Shown: in pieces, positions 54,590 through 62,394 of the stretch
How positions within the stretch are numbered: the first letter of the stretch is position 1
Layout: each line of letters opens with the position of its first letter
Source: Frankia sp. AiPs1
Lineage (GTDB): Bacteria > Actinomycetota > Actinomycetes > Frankiales > Frankiaceae
Direction of reading: 5' to 3'
DNA: 64,000 nucleotides
NCBI RefSeq assembly: GCF_023716945.1
Contig: NZ_JAMQQF010000002.1
Location: 26,630-90,629 of the forward strand
Program-made: the position numbers and the translations under genes
The notes under the pieces: model-generated
What the model saw: only the letters and a program-made list of their open reading frames with translations
The model's database searches: none
What the model was told of the DNA's origin: nothing

Positions 54590-56215
54590 CTACTCCACGG
54601 TGACCGGTTCGGGCAACCGGGCCTGCGGCTGGGCGGGGGCGGGGCCGTCCGCCGCGGGGGTGGCGCGGCGCCCGGGGAGGAAGAGGCTGGCGAGGAAGCC
54701 GACGCCGGTCAGCGCGACGATCCACCAGAACGTCAGGCCGAACGCACCGGAGACCTGGCCGGCGACGGGGTCGGGAAGCTTCACCCCGGCCGACCGGACA
54801 AGGGCGCCTTCGCCGCCACCGGCGCCTGGCAGCCGGCTGGCGATGGCGTGCTGCAGCTCGACGGCCACGAGCGCGGTGGCCAGCGACCCGCCGACCCGCT
54901 GCAGGATGTTCAGGGTCGTGGTCGCGCGCGGCACCGCGGCCGGCGCAAGCGTCGCGTAGGCGGCGGTCATCGCGGGCATCATCGCCGCTCCAAAGCCCAG
55001 GCCGCGGACGAACAGCGACAGGGCCAGCAGCGCCTCGTTGGTGTGCGCGTCGATCTGGGTGAACGGGAGCGTGCCGAGCAGGGCGAGGGCCATGCCCAGC
55101 GGGACGACCGACCGGGGGCCGCGGCGGTCGACGACCCGTCCTGCGATCGTCATCGCGATCATGGCGCCGAGTCCCTGCGGTGCCATGAGCAGTCCGGCGT
55201 CACTCGCGCTCTGCCCGCGCGCGATCTGGTAGTACAGCGGCAGCAGGAACATGGCGCCGAACAGCATCGCGCCGATCGCGAAGGTCGTGAGGCCAGCCAC
55301 GCTGAACGTCCGGTCGCGGAAGAGCCGCAGGTCGAGCAGCGCGCCGTCGCGGCGCAGGGCGTGCGCGACGAAGCCGACCAGCAGCACCACCCCGACGACG
55401 ATGCTGACCTGCACCTTCGCGGCCCCGAAACCGCCGCCGTTGCCCGCCTCGGACAGGCCGTAGACGAGCGCCGCCAGCCCTGGTGAGATCAGTGCCAGGC
55501 CGGGCAGGTCGAGGCGGTGGTGCGCCGAGCCGCGGTCCTCGCGGGGCAGCACCCGCCAGGACAGGAACAGGGCGAGCACGCCGATCGGCACGTTCACGTA
55601 GAAGATCCAGCGCCAGCTCAGATGGTCGACGATCAGGCCGCCGACGACCGGGCCGAGGACCGGCGCGATGAGCGTCGGGACGCCGATGATGCTCATGATC
55701 CGGCCCATCCGCTGCGGGCCCGCGGCCCGGGCGAGCATGGTCATGCAGATCGGCATGATCATGCCGCCGCCGAGACCCTGCAGGATCCGGAAGGCGATCA
55801 ACGTCTCCGCTGACCAGGCGACACCGCACAGGGCGCTGCCGGCGACGAACAGCGTCAACGAGATGTTCCACATCCTCGTCGCACCGAACCGTTCGACCGA
55901 CCAGCCGGCCAGCGGGATCACGACGGCCAGCGCGAGCAGATAGCCGGTGGTCACCCAGGAGATCGTCGACAGCGACGTGTGGAACTCGCTGCCCAGCGCA
56001 TGGATGGCGACCGAGACGATCGTCGTGTCGAGGATCACCATGATGGCGCCGAGCATCACCGTGGCGGCCAGCCGGATCAGCGCCGGGTCGAGCTTGTCGT
56101 CCGGTGCCGGTGCCGGTGCCGGTGCCGGTGCCCGTGCCGCTGTGGGCGTGGGCGCGGGCGCGGGCCCGGGCGTGGGGATCGCGGGCGGTGGGGCGGCGTC
56201 GGGTCGATCGGGCAC
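54590..56215 (-). CDS. DHA2-family MFS drug efflux transporter (EmrB/QacA type)
   Basis: 541 residues from GTG 56215 (GGAGATCAAC upstream). Motif C LGPVVGGLIVDHLSWRWIFY and motif D1 LDTTIVSVAIHALGSEFHTS are diagnostic of the 14-helix DHA2 subfamily of H+-antiporters. The N-terminal 38 residues are a Pro/Ala repeat ([12 protein letters not shown]) encoded by a tandem GGTGCC hexamer at 56103-56140. The transporter is divergent from a MarR-type regulator 221 bp away, the usual arrangement for substrate-inducible multidrug efflux. Confidence 0.93.
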   Translation of the reverse strand: MPDRPDAAPPPAIPTPGPAPAPTPTAARAPAPAPAPAPDDKLDPALIRLAATVMLGAIMVILDTTIVSVAIHALGSEFHTSLSTISWVTTGYLLALAVVIPLAGWSVERFGATRMWNISLTLFVAGSALCGVAWSAETLIAFRILQGLGGGMIMPICMTMLARAAGPQRMGRIMSIIGVPTLIAPVLGPVVGGLIVDHLSWRWIFYVNVPIGVLALFLSWRVLPREDRGSAHHRLDLPGLALISPGLAALVYGLSEAGNGGGFGAAKVQVSIVVGVVLLVGFVAHALRRDGALLDLRLFRDRTFSVAGLTTFAIGAMLFGAMFLLPLYYQIARGQSASDAGLLMAPQGLGAMIAMTIAGRVVDRRGPRSVVPLGMALALLGTLPFTQIDAHTNEALLALSLFVRGLGFGAAMMPAMTAAYATLAPAAVPRATTTLNILQRVGGSLATALVAVELQHAIASRLPGAGGGEGALVRSAGVKLPDPVAGQVSGAFGLTFWWIVALTGVGFLASLFLPGRRATPAADGPAPAQPQARLPEPVTVE

Positions 56216-56436
56216 GTTGATCTCCGTGGCGAAGGCGGCGGACGCCGGGGCGGTTGGTCGCGTGCGGCCTGTCCGCTCGACGTCGCAGCCGATCGGGTGG
56301 GAACCGGAACGTCGCCTCTCGGGCGACCGGGCGGGACCGGCTTGTCGACGCCCAGCTTCCCGGTTTCATTGAGTTGAGTCAAATATATGGTGATGACCAC
56401 GATAAGTTGGCGGCGGCTGGACGCTACGATCGACGG
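56216..56436. promoter_or_regulatory. Divergent promoter with TTGAGTCAA dyad, candidate MarR operator
   Basis: TTGA-G-TCAA at 56374-56382 is a 9-bp palindrome of the form bound by MarR-family repressors. It is followed by AATATATGG at 56382-56390, an AT-rich -10-like stretch, upstream of the MarR start at 56437. The remaining region to the transporter start at 56215 holds nothing else recognisable. Confidence 0.45.
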
Positions 56437-56994
56437 ATGATCGAGGACGCTCGGGAGGGCGCCGGAGTGGCGGCCGCCCGGGACGCCGCCGCGCGCGAGG
56501 CTACGGACGGCGACGTTCCGGACGGCGAGGCGACGGCGCGCGAAGCGTGGCGCGCGATATTGGCACTGATGTTCAGCGGCGAGGCGCCCGGCCGGATCCA
56601 CGCGGTGTGCCAGGCGTTCGATCTCACGCCGGCCGCGATGAAGATCCTGCTGGTGCTGTCGGGTGGCCCGCGCCCGATGCGAGAACTCCTCGAAACGTTC
56701 CGCCACGACCCGAGTTATCTGACCAGTATCGTCGACCTGCTCGAGCGCCGCGGCGTCGCGCGGCGCGAGCCGCACCCGACCGACCGGCGGGCCAAGAGGG
56801 TCGCGATGACCGAGGAGGGCCGACGCGTCCTCGCCCAGGTCCAGGAGATGCTCTCCGTTCCTCCAGCGTCGGTACAGACGCTCTCGCCGGACGAGCAGAA
56901 GCAGTTGCTGCGCCTGCTCATGCGCGTCGTCGACGCGGAACCGACCATTCCCGCGGCGATGCGCCCGCGTCCCGTCATCCCCCCTTCCGACTGA
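56437..56994 (+). CDS. MarR-family transcriptional regulator
   Basis: 185 residues from ATG 56437. Winged helix: FDLTPAAMKILLVLSGGPRP, then MRELLETFRHDPSYLTSIVD and LLERRGVARREPHPTDRRAK, with the conserved DRR of the MarR wing, then LTEEGRRVLAQVQEM-like MTEEGRRVLAQVQEM. The N-terminal 35 residues are Ala-rich and non-conserved, so translation may start further in. Divergence from the DHA2 efflux gene indicates it represses that transporter. Its 3' end lies inside a 23-bp tandem repeat. Confidence 0.9.
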   Translation: MIEDAREGAGVAAARDAAAREATDGDVPDGEATAREAWRAILALMFSGEAPGRIHAVCQAFDLTPAAMKILLVLSGGPRPMRELLETFRHDPSYLTSIVDLLERRGVARREPHPTDRRAKRVAMTEEGRRVLAQVQEMLSVPPASVQTLSPDEQKQLLRLLMRVVDAEPTIPAAMRPRPVIPPSD

Positions 56995-57046
56995 GCGATC
57001 CGGCCCCTTCCGGCTGAGCGGTACGGCCCCCTCCGGCTGAGCGGTA
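56978..57046. repeat. Three tandem 23-bp repeats spanning the MarR stop codon
   Basis: CGGCCCCTTCCGGCTGAGCGGTA (57001-57023) and CGGCCCCCTCCGGCTGAGCGGTA (57024-57046) differ by one base. The preceding 23 bp (56978-57000) match at 17 positions and contain the MarR stop codon (TGA of CTGAGCG). The downstream copies therefore arose by duplication of the gene's 3' end. Confidence 0.8.
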
Positions 57047-57147
57047 CGCCGGGCGCCGGCCGGAAGGTGCGGACGCCGCCGGGGTGCGAGAACTCGGACT
57101 TATGCGATGATTCCGCGGCATACCCGACCGCGGAAGGGGATGGCGCT

Positions 57148-58473
57148 GTGCAGGACCGGTCCTTGACGATGGGCGATCACGCCTATCTGGCCTTCACCCG
57201 CCGTTTCCCCGGCGAGTTCCTCGACATCGGCGTGCTGTTGTACGTCGGCGGACCACCGTTGGACCTCGCCGGTCTGCGGGCGCATGTCGCGGACCGGCTT
57301 CGCGCGGCGCCAGATCTCACCGAACGACTCCACTGTGTCGCATCGCCTCCCCGGGACCACCGCGGCCGCGGGTCGGCTGCCGAGCAGCCCCAGCCCCGGT
57401 GGGCCGCACGCGGCGACGTCGACGTGGACGACCACGTGGTCGTCACCGCCGTCCCGGCGGGGTCGGGCGACGACGGCCTGCGCCGCGTCATCGACCGGCT
57501 CGCCGCCCAGCCCGTCGACCTCGGTCGACCGCCGTGGCGGCTCCACCTCCTGCGCGGGCACTCTCTCCCCGGCACCCTGGTGCTGTACCGGGCCAGTCAC
57601 GTGCACCAGGACGGCGGCGCCCTCTTCCGGGCGTTGCACCTGCTGTTCGGCGAGGGTGACGACACGGGCGTGGCCCTGCCGCAGGCGTTTGCCGCCCCCC
57701 GGCCGGCGGACTACCTGCGCCTCGCCGGCCGCAACGTGCAGGGGCTGGCGCCCACCCGGGCCCTGGCGGCCTGGGGCGGTCCGGCCCGCGGACCGGCCCG
57801 CCACACCTGGGCGACGACGGAACTCGACGCGCTGCGGCGGATCGCGCGACGGCACGCGGTCACGGTCAACGACGTCTACCTCGCGGCCCTCGCCGGCGCG
57901 CTGCGGCAGTGGTCGCTGCCGGAATGGAGCCGGTCTCATCGACCCATCCACGCGCTGATGCCCATCAGCATCCGGACCAGCGCCGAACAGGAGCTGATGT
58001 CCAACTTCACCACCGGGGTCCGCATCGCCCTGCCCTGCGGCGAACCCGATCCCGGCCGGCGGCTCGTCCGCGTCGCGGGGCTCACACGGCGCTTGAAGCG
58101 GGGGGGTGGACTCGGCGTCGTCGAGCGCCGTCATGTCGCCCACGCCGAGCTGTCCCCGCACGCCTCGCAGCGTTTCCTCGCCCACGTCGCGAGCTCGGGT
58201 TCCCGCACCCGCGAGGTCGCGCTCGTCGCCTCCAATCCGGGGAGCCTGCGCTGCCGACTGGCCGTCGCGGGGCGGCCCGTGACCGGACTGGTCGGGCTGC
58301 CTCCGCTCTTCGTCGGCCGCCAGCACCTCACCGTGGGCCTGTTCGGCTACGGCGAGCAGGCCCATGTCACGTTCACGGCCAGCGCGAGCGTCCCCCGCCA
58401 CGAGTCGCTGGCCGACCTGTGGCTGACCGAACTGGCAGAGCTCGCCGAACTGGCGGCGCTCAGGAGGGGGTGA
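57148..58473 (+). CDS. WS/DGAT-like acyltransferase
   Basis: 441 residues from GTG 57148 (GGAAGGGGATG upstream); ATG 57169 is the alternative. The wax-ester synthase/diacylglycerol acyltransferase fold is recognisable: ASHVHQDGGALFRALHLLFG at residues 149-168 corresponds to the active-site HHxxxDG, with the first His replaced (Ser-His-x-x-x-Asp-Gly, the catalytic second His and Asp kept). VNDVYLAALAGALRQW and the PLNDVI/ PISIRT block MPISIRTSAEQELMSNFTTG are also present. It would transfer an acyl group from acyl-CoA to an alcohol. Its 3' end overlaps the convergent RecD2 gene by 14 bp. Confidence 0.8.
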   Translation: MQDRSLTMGDHAYLAFTRRFPGEFLDIGVLLYVGGPPLDLAGLRAHVADRLRAAPDLTERLHCVASPPRDHRGRGSAAEQPQPRWAARGDVDVDDHVVVTAVPAGSGDDGLRRVIDRLAAQPVDLGRPPWRLHLLRGHSLPGTLVLYRASHVHQDGGALFRALHLLFGEGDDTGVALPQAFAAPRPADYLRLAGRNVQGLAPTRALAAWGGPARGPARHTWATTELDALRRIARRHAVTVNDVYLAALAGALRQWSLPEWSRSHRPIHALMPISIRTSAEQELMSNFTTGVRIALPCGEPDPGRRLVRVAGLTRRLKRGGGLGVVERRHVAHAELSPHASQRFLAHVASSGSRTREVALVASNPGSLRCRLAVAGRPVTGLVGLPPLFVGRQHLTVGLFGYGEQAHVTFTASASVPRHESLADLWLTELAELAELAALRRG

Positions 58474-60706
58474 TGCGGTGGGTGAGGGCGGTGTGGCGGC
58501 GGCCGGCTCCCGGGGTTCGGACCGCGGCCGCCAGCGCCCTGCGGGAGCCGACCAGGACGACGAGCTTCCTGGCCCGGGTGACGCCGGTGTAGAGAAGGTT
58601 GCGTTGCAGCATCATCCAGGCGGAGGTGGTGAGGGGAAGCACGACGGCGGGGTATTCGCTGCCCTGGGAGCGGTGGATGCTGACGGCGTAGGCATGGGCG
58701 AGCTCGTCGAGTTCGGCGAAGTCGTAGACGAGGCTCTCGTCCTCGTCGGAGAGCATGGTCAGCGTCTGGTCCTCGGTGTTGATGGCGGTGACGACGCCGA
58801 CGGTGCCGTTGAACACCCCGGCCTTCCCCTTGTCGTAGTTGTTGCGCAGCTGGGTGACCTTGTCGCCGACTCGGAACACCCGCCCGCCGTAGCGGCGCTC
58901 GGGAGCGCCTTCCCGGGCGGGGGTGAGGGCCTCCTGCAGGAGCAGGTTCAGGTTTCCGGCCCCGGCGGGTCCTCGGTGCATCGGCGCCAGCACCTGAACA
59001 TCACGGCGGGGATCGAGCCCGAAACGTTTCGGGATGCGGCGGGCGACGATGTCCACCACCATCTTGGCGGTCTCCTCCGCCGGATGAAGGCCGGAGTCGT
59101 CGGCCGGCTCGCAGGTGAACCAGAAGAAATCGGCGAAGCCGGTCAGCTGCGGGGGTGTTCCGGCGTTGATGCGGTGGGCGTTGACCACGATGCCGGACTG
59201 CTGGGCCTGCCGGAAGATCCTGGTCAGCCGGACCCGGGGAATCGCGTCGGCGGCGAGCAGGTCACGCAGAACCTCCCCGGCGCCGACGGAGGGAAGCTGG
59301 TCGACGTCACCGACCAGCAGCAGATGCGCTCCCGGCGCGACGGCCTTCACCAGCTTGTTGGCCAGGATGACGTCCATCATCGAGGATTCGTCGACGACCA
59401 CCAGATCGGCGTCCAGCGGATTGTCCCGGTCATACCTGGGGTCGCCGCCGGGTTGCAGCTCCAACAGCCGGTGGACGGTGGAGGCCTCGTGGCCGGTGAG
59501 TTCCGCCAGCCGTTTGGCGGCTCGCCCGGTCGGCGCGACCAGCACCACCCGGGCCTTGCGGGCCCGGGCGAGCTCCACCACCGACCGGACGGTGAAGCTC
59601 TTGCCGCAGCCGGGCCCGCCGGTGAGCACGGCCACCTTGCGGGTGAGCGCGAGTGTGACCGCCGCTGCCTGTTCGTCGGCCAGGTCCTGACCGGTGCGGC
59701 CCCGTAGCCAGCTGCGCGCCTTGTCCCAGTCCACCTCCGCGAACGCCGCCAACCGCTCCTCGGCGCAGGTGAGCAGCGACAGCAGCCCGCCGGCCAGGGA
59801 CGTCTCCGCGCGGTGGAACGGCACCAGGTAGACCGCCGGGACGGTGGCGTCCCCGGCCGGGACGCCCTCGCGGATCACGCCCTCGTCGGCGGCGAGCTGA
59901 TCCAGGCAGGGGCCGATCAGCTCCCGCTCGACCTCGAGGATCTTCGTCGCGTCGGTGATCAGGTTCGGGGCGGGCAGGAAACAGTGCCCGTCGTCGGCGG
60001 CCTGCGACAGGGTGTACTGCAACCCGGCCTTGATCCGTTCGGGGCTGTCGTGGGGAATGCCGACTGCCTGGGCGATGGTGTCGGCGGTCCTGAACCCGAT
60101 TCCCCACACGTCGGTGGCGAGCCGGTAGGGCTGCGTGCGGACCACGCCGATGGACTGGTCGCCGTACTTCTTGTAGATCTTCACCGCCAGCGAGGTGGAC
60201 ACCCCCACCCCCTGCAGGAACAGCATCACTTCCTTGATCGCCTTCTGTTCCTCCCAGGCTTCGGCGATCTTCCTGGTGCGTTTGGGCCCCAGCCCGTGCA
60301 CCTCGATCAGCCGCGCCGGCTCCTCCTCGATGATCCGCAGAATGTCGGTGTCGAAGTGGGCGACCATCCGCTCGGCCATCGCCGGCCCGATCCCCTTGAT
60401 CAGCCCCGAGCCGAGGTACCGGCGGATGCCCTGGATCGTCGCGGGCAACACCGTGGTGTACGAGTCCACCTGGAACTGCCTGCCGTACCGGGGATGGCTA
60501 CCCCACTGCCCGGTCAGCCGCAGACTCTCCCCGATCTGCGCGCCCAGCAGCGGGCCGACCACCGTCAGCAGGTCCGGGCCGGACCGCTCGGTGGCCAGGC
60601 GGGCGATGGTGTAGCCGGTCTCCTCGCTGACGAAGGTGATCCGCTCCAACACCCCCTCCACCACCGCCTGGCGCGCGGCCTGCGCAGAAGAACGGGCAAC
60701 CGTCAT
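58460..60706 (-). CDS. recD2: RecD2-type ATP-dependent DNA helicase
   Basis: 748 residues from ATG 60706. N-terminal OB-like and helix-hairpin-helix region (IQGIRRYLGSGLIKGIGPAM, then PARLIEVHGLGPKRTRKIAE) is followed by superfamily 1B helicase motifs: VLTGGPGCGKSFT (Walker A, about 365), VVVDESSMMDVILANKL (DExx), LLVGDVDQLPSVGAGEVLRD, RIFRQAQQSGIV and the C-terminal YAVSIHRSQGSEYPAVVLPL then RNLLYTGVTRARK. RecD2 is a 5'-3' helicase of organisms without RecBC and acts in DNA repair and mutagenesis avoidance. Ends 14 bp inside the convergent acyltransferase gene. Confidence 0.95.
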   Translation of the reverse strand: MTVARSSAQAARQAVVEGVLERITFVSEETGYTIARLATERSGPDLLTVVGPLLGAQIGESLRLTGQWGSHPRYGRQFQVDSYTTVLPATIQGIRRYLGSGLIKGIGPAMAERMVAHFDTDILRIIEEEPARLIEVHGLGPKRTRKIAEAWEEQKAIKEVMLFLQGVGVSTSLAVKIYKKYGDQSIGVVRTQPYRLATDVWGIGFRTADTIAQAVGIPHDSPERIKAGLQYTLSQAADDGHCFLPAPNLITDATKILEVERELIGPCLDQLAADEGVIREGVPAGDATVPAVYLVPFHRAETSLAGGLLSLLTCAEERLAAFAEVDWDKARSWLRGRTGQDLADEQAAAVTLALTRKVAVLTGGPGCGKSFTVRSVVELARARKARVVLVAPTGRAAKRLAELTGHEASTVHRLLELQPGGDPRYDRDNPLDADLVVVDESSMMDVILANKLVKAVAPGAHLLLVGDVDQLPSVGAGEVLRDLLAADAIPRVRLTRIFRQAQQSGIVVNAHRINAGTPPQLTGFADFFWFTCEPADDSGLHPAEETAKMVVDIVARRIPKRFGLDPRRDVQVLAPMHRGPAGAGNLNLLLQEALTPAREGAPERRYGGRVFRVGDKVTQLRNNYDKGKAGVFNGTVGVVTAINTEDQTLTMLSDEDESLVYDFAELDELAHAYAVSIHRSQGSEYPAVVLPLTTSAWMMLQRNLLYTGVTRARKLVVLVGSRRALAAAVRTPGAGRRHTALTHRITPS

Positions 60707-60792
60707 AGCCAGCCATTATCCGAAGCGCCCCGGCCGACGCCCGGAGGCGGGGACCACCACGGCGGCCAGGGTGATCGACGAGCCCGGCCGGC

Positions 60793-62292
60793 TCAGAGCT
60801 GTCCGACGGTCCGCACGCAGCGGCCGAACTCCTCGTGGTCGCCGTGGTCGTCCTGCCAGGTGTAGTAGGCGCGCAGCTCGCGCAGCGCCCGCCCGGCCGG
60901 GGGATCGTCGATCGCGATGTCCTCCTGGCGACGGGTGATGGCGGCATAGCGTTCCGAGCCCGGGATGATGTGCTCGATCGTGGGCCGCCGCTCGCGTGGC
61001 ACCTCGGCGACGGTGCCGGCGAGCACGTCGCACATCCGGCCGACCGCGGTCGCCCACCAACTGCCGGACTGCGCGGGCAGCGGCCACGGGTACACCGAGG
61101 CCACCGCCTCGTGGACCCGCCACATCTCGTGGGCCTCCTGCTCCGAGCCCTCCGGTGCGGCCGCCAGCGCCGCGAGGCGTTCCAGCGTGACCGTCCGGTA
61201 CTTCTCCCGCAGCGCCGGCGCCGCCAGCGACCGGTGCGAGCTCGCCGACACGATCCGCCACAGGCCGCACTGCAGGGCCCGATCGACCTCGGCGAGGCCG
61301 ACGAGCTGCAGGATGTCGCTCACGACGACGGCCGCCGGGCCGAAGCGGGGCGCCTTGGGACCCAGCGCCTTCGCCACGTCGGGCCGGACGTGGCCGAGCG
61401 GCACCCCACCCTGGCCAGTCCACGGAAGGTCGGGCAGCAGGACCGCCTGCCCGTTCGGCGCCGCCGGCAGTTCGACGCCGAGCTCCCGGTGGATCTGCCG
61501 CCGCGCCGCATCGGGATCCGGCAGGCGCAGCACGGCGAGATGGATCCACTGCCACAGCCGGACGGCGTCGAGATCCGCCGGCACGGCCAGCCGAAAGGGC
61601 CGGGCCGGCGCCGAGGCGGCGAAGGACCGCGCGGTGGCCAGCAGCGACCGGTGCAGATCGGCGTCCTGTCCGCCCCGCAGGTCGGCGTCCCGTCCGCCCT
61701 GCGACTCGGTGCGGCTCGTCGCCACCGGATCGGTGGTGACGATGCCGCCCGCGGCCGCGGTGCGCTCGGACCCGCGGTTCGGTGTACTTTCCGGAGCCGC
61801 CGGAAGATCATCGCGGCCGGCGGGGAGGAGATCGTCCCGGCTCGGTGGTGCGGGATCAGGCCGGGTGGGTGGGGCGCCGGGCGGTGCCAGCGAGCTCAGC
61901 CGAGCGAGCGCGCGGGCCCAGGCCCGCAGGAGCGCGACGTTCTCGGCAGTGTCCCGCTCGCAGTCCCGGGACGCCCGGTCGTGCAGTCCGCAGCTCGACC
62001 TCGCCAGCTCGGCCCGGACCGCATCCGCCGCGGCGGACTCGGTGCGGCCCAGGCCGGCGGCCACCTCGCGCACGACGGCGACGATGGCGTCGACCTCCGC
62101 CGCCGGGCCGGCGTTGGCGCTGGGTCCGGCCGCGCTGGGTCCGGCCGGGCCGAGTTGGGCCGTGCTGCGTTCGGTCGTGCTGCGTTCGGTCGTGCCGGGT
62201 CTGGTCGTGTCGAGTTTGGTCGTGCCGGGTCTGGTCGTGTCGGGGGGCGGGCTGGGCGCCGTCGCCTCGCCCGGTGTCGAACAGGTGGTCAT
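60793..62292 (-). CDS. Unknown protein partnered with Hsp70-like ATPase
   Basis: 499 residues from ATG 62292. The first 50 residues are Thr/Pro/Arg-rich (DTTRPGTTKLDTTRPGTTER), encoded by five 15-bp tandem units at 62161-62235. A helical segment follows (VDAIVAVVREVAAGLGRTES) with three cysteines in ARSSCGLHDRASRDCERDTA. The C-terminal 300 residues are a conserved-looking domain: FRLAVPADLDAVRLWQWIHL, AVLLPDLPWTGQGGVPLGHV, RPTIEHIIPGSERYAAITRR and RALRELRAYYTWQDDHGDHE. No family named. It lies 97 bp downstream of the Hsp70-like gene and is probably co-transcribed, suggesting a partner in a chaperone- or actin-ATPase-type conflict system. The Pro/Thr start may be misassigned. Confidence 0.6.
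   Translation of the reverse strand: MTTCSTPGEATAPSPPPDTTRPGTTKLDTTRPGTTERSTTERSTAQLGPAGPSAAGPSANAGPAAEVDAIVAVVREVAAGLGRTESAAADAVRAELARSSCGLHDRASRDCERDTAENVALLRAWARALARLSSLAPPGAPPTRPDPAPPSRDDLLPAGRDDLPAAPESTPNRGSERTAAAGGIVTTDPVATSRTESQGGRDADLRGGQDADLHRSLLATARSFAASAPARPFRLAVPADLDAVRLWQWIHLAVLRLPDPDAARRQIHRELGVELPAAPNGQAVLLPDLPWTGQGGVPLGHVRPDVAKALGPKAPRFGPAAVVVSDILQLVGLAEVDRALQCGLWRIVSASSHRSLAAPALREKYRTVTLERLAALAAAPEGSEQEAHEMWRVHEAVASVYPWPLPAQSGSWWATAVGRMCDVLAGTVAEVPRERRPTIEHIIPGSERYAAITRRQEDIAIDDPPAGRALRELRAYYTWQDDHGDHEEFGRCVRTVGQL
62161..62235. repeat. Five 15-bp tandem repeats in the N-terminal coding region
   Basis: Units CGTGCTGCGTTCGGT (twice), CGTGCCGGGTCTGGT, CGTGTCGAGTTTGGT and CGTGCCGGGTCTGGT follow each other without gaps. 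They encode the Thr/Arg/Pro-rich start of the 499-residue protein and keep its frame. Confidence 0.8.
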
Positions 62293-62346
62293 GGCGTGCT
62301 CTCCGGTGCTCGGGCTCAGCGGATTGTCAGGTCGGCCGGGTTCGGG

Positions 62347-62394
62347 GGTCGCTTCAGTGCTCGCTTCAGTGCTCGCCTCGCTGCTCGCTTCAGT
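62347..62394. repeat. Four 12-bp tandem repeats spanning the Hsp70-like stop codon
   Basis: Units GGTCGCTTCAGT, GCTCGCTTCAGT, GCTCGCCTCGCT and GCTCGCTTCAGT lie in the gap downstream of the Hsp70-like gene; the last unit contains its TGA stop (complement of TCA at 62390-62392). As at 57.0 kb, the 3' end of a gene has been duplicated. Confidence 0.7.
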
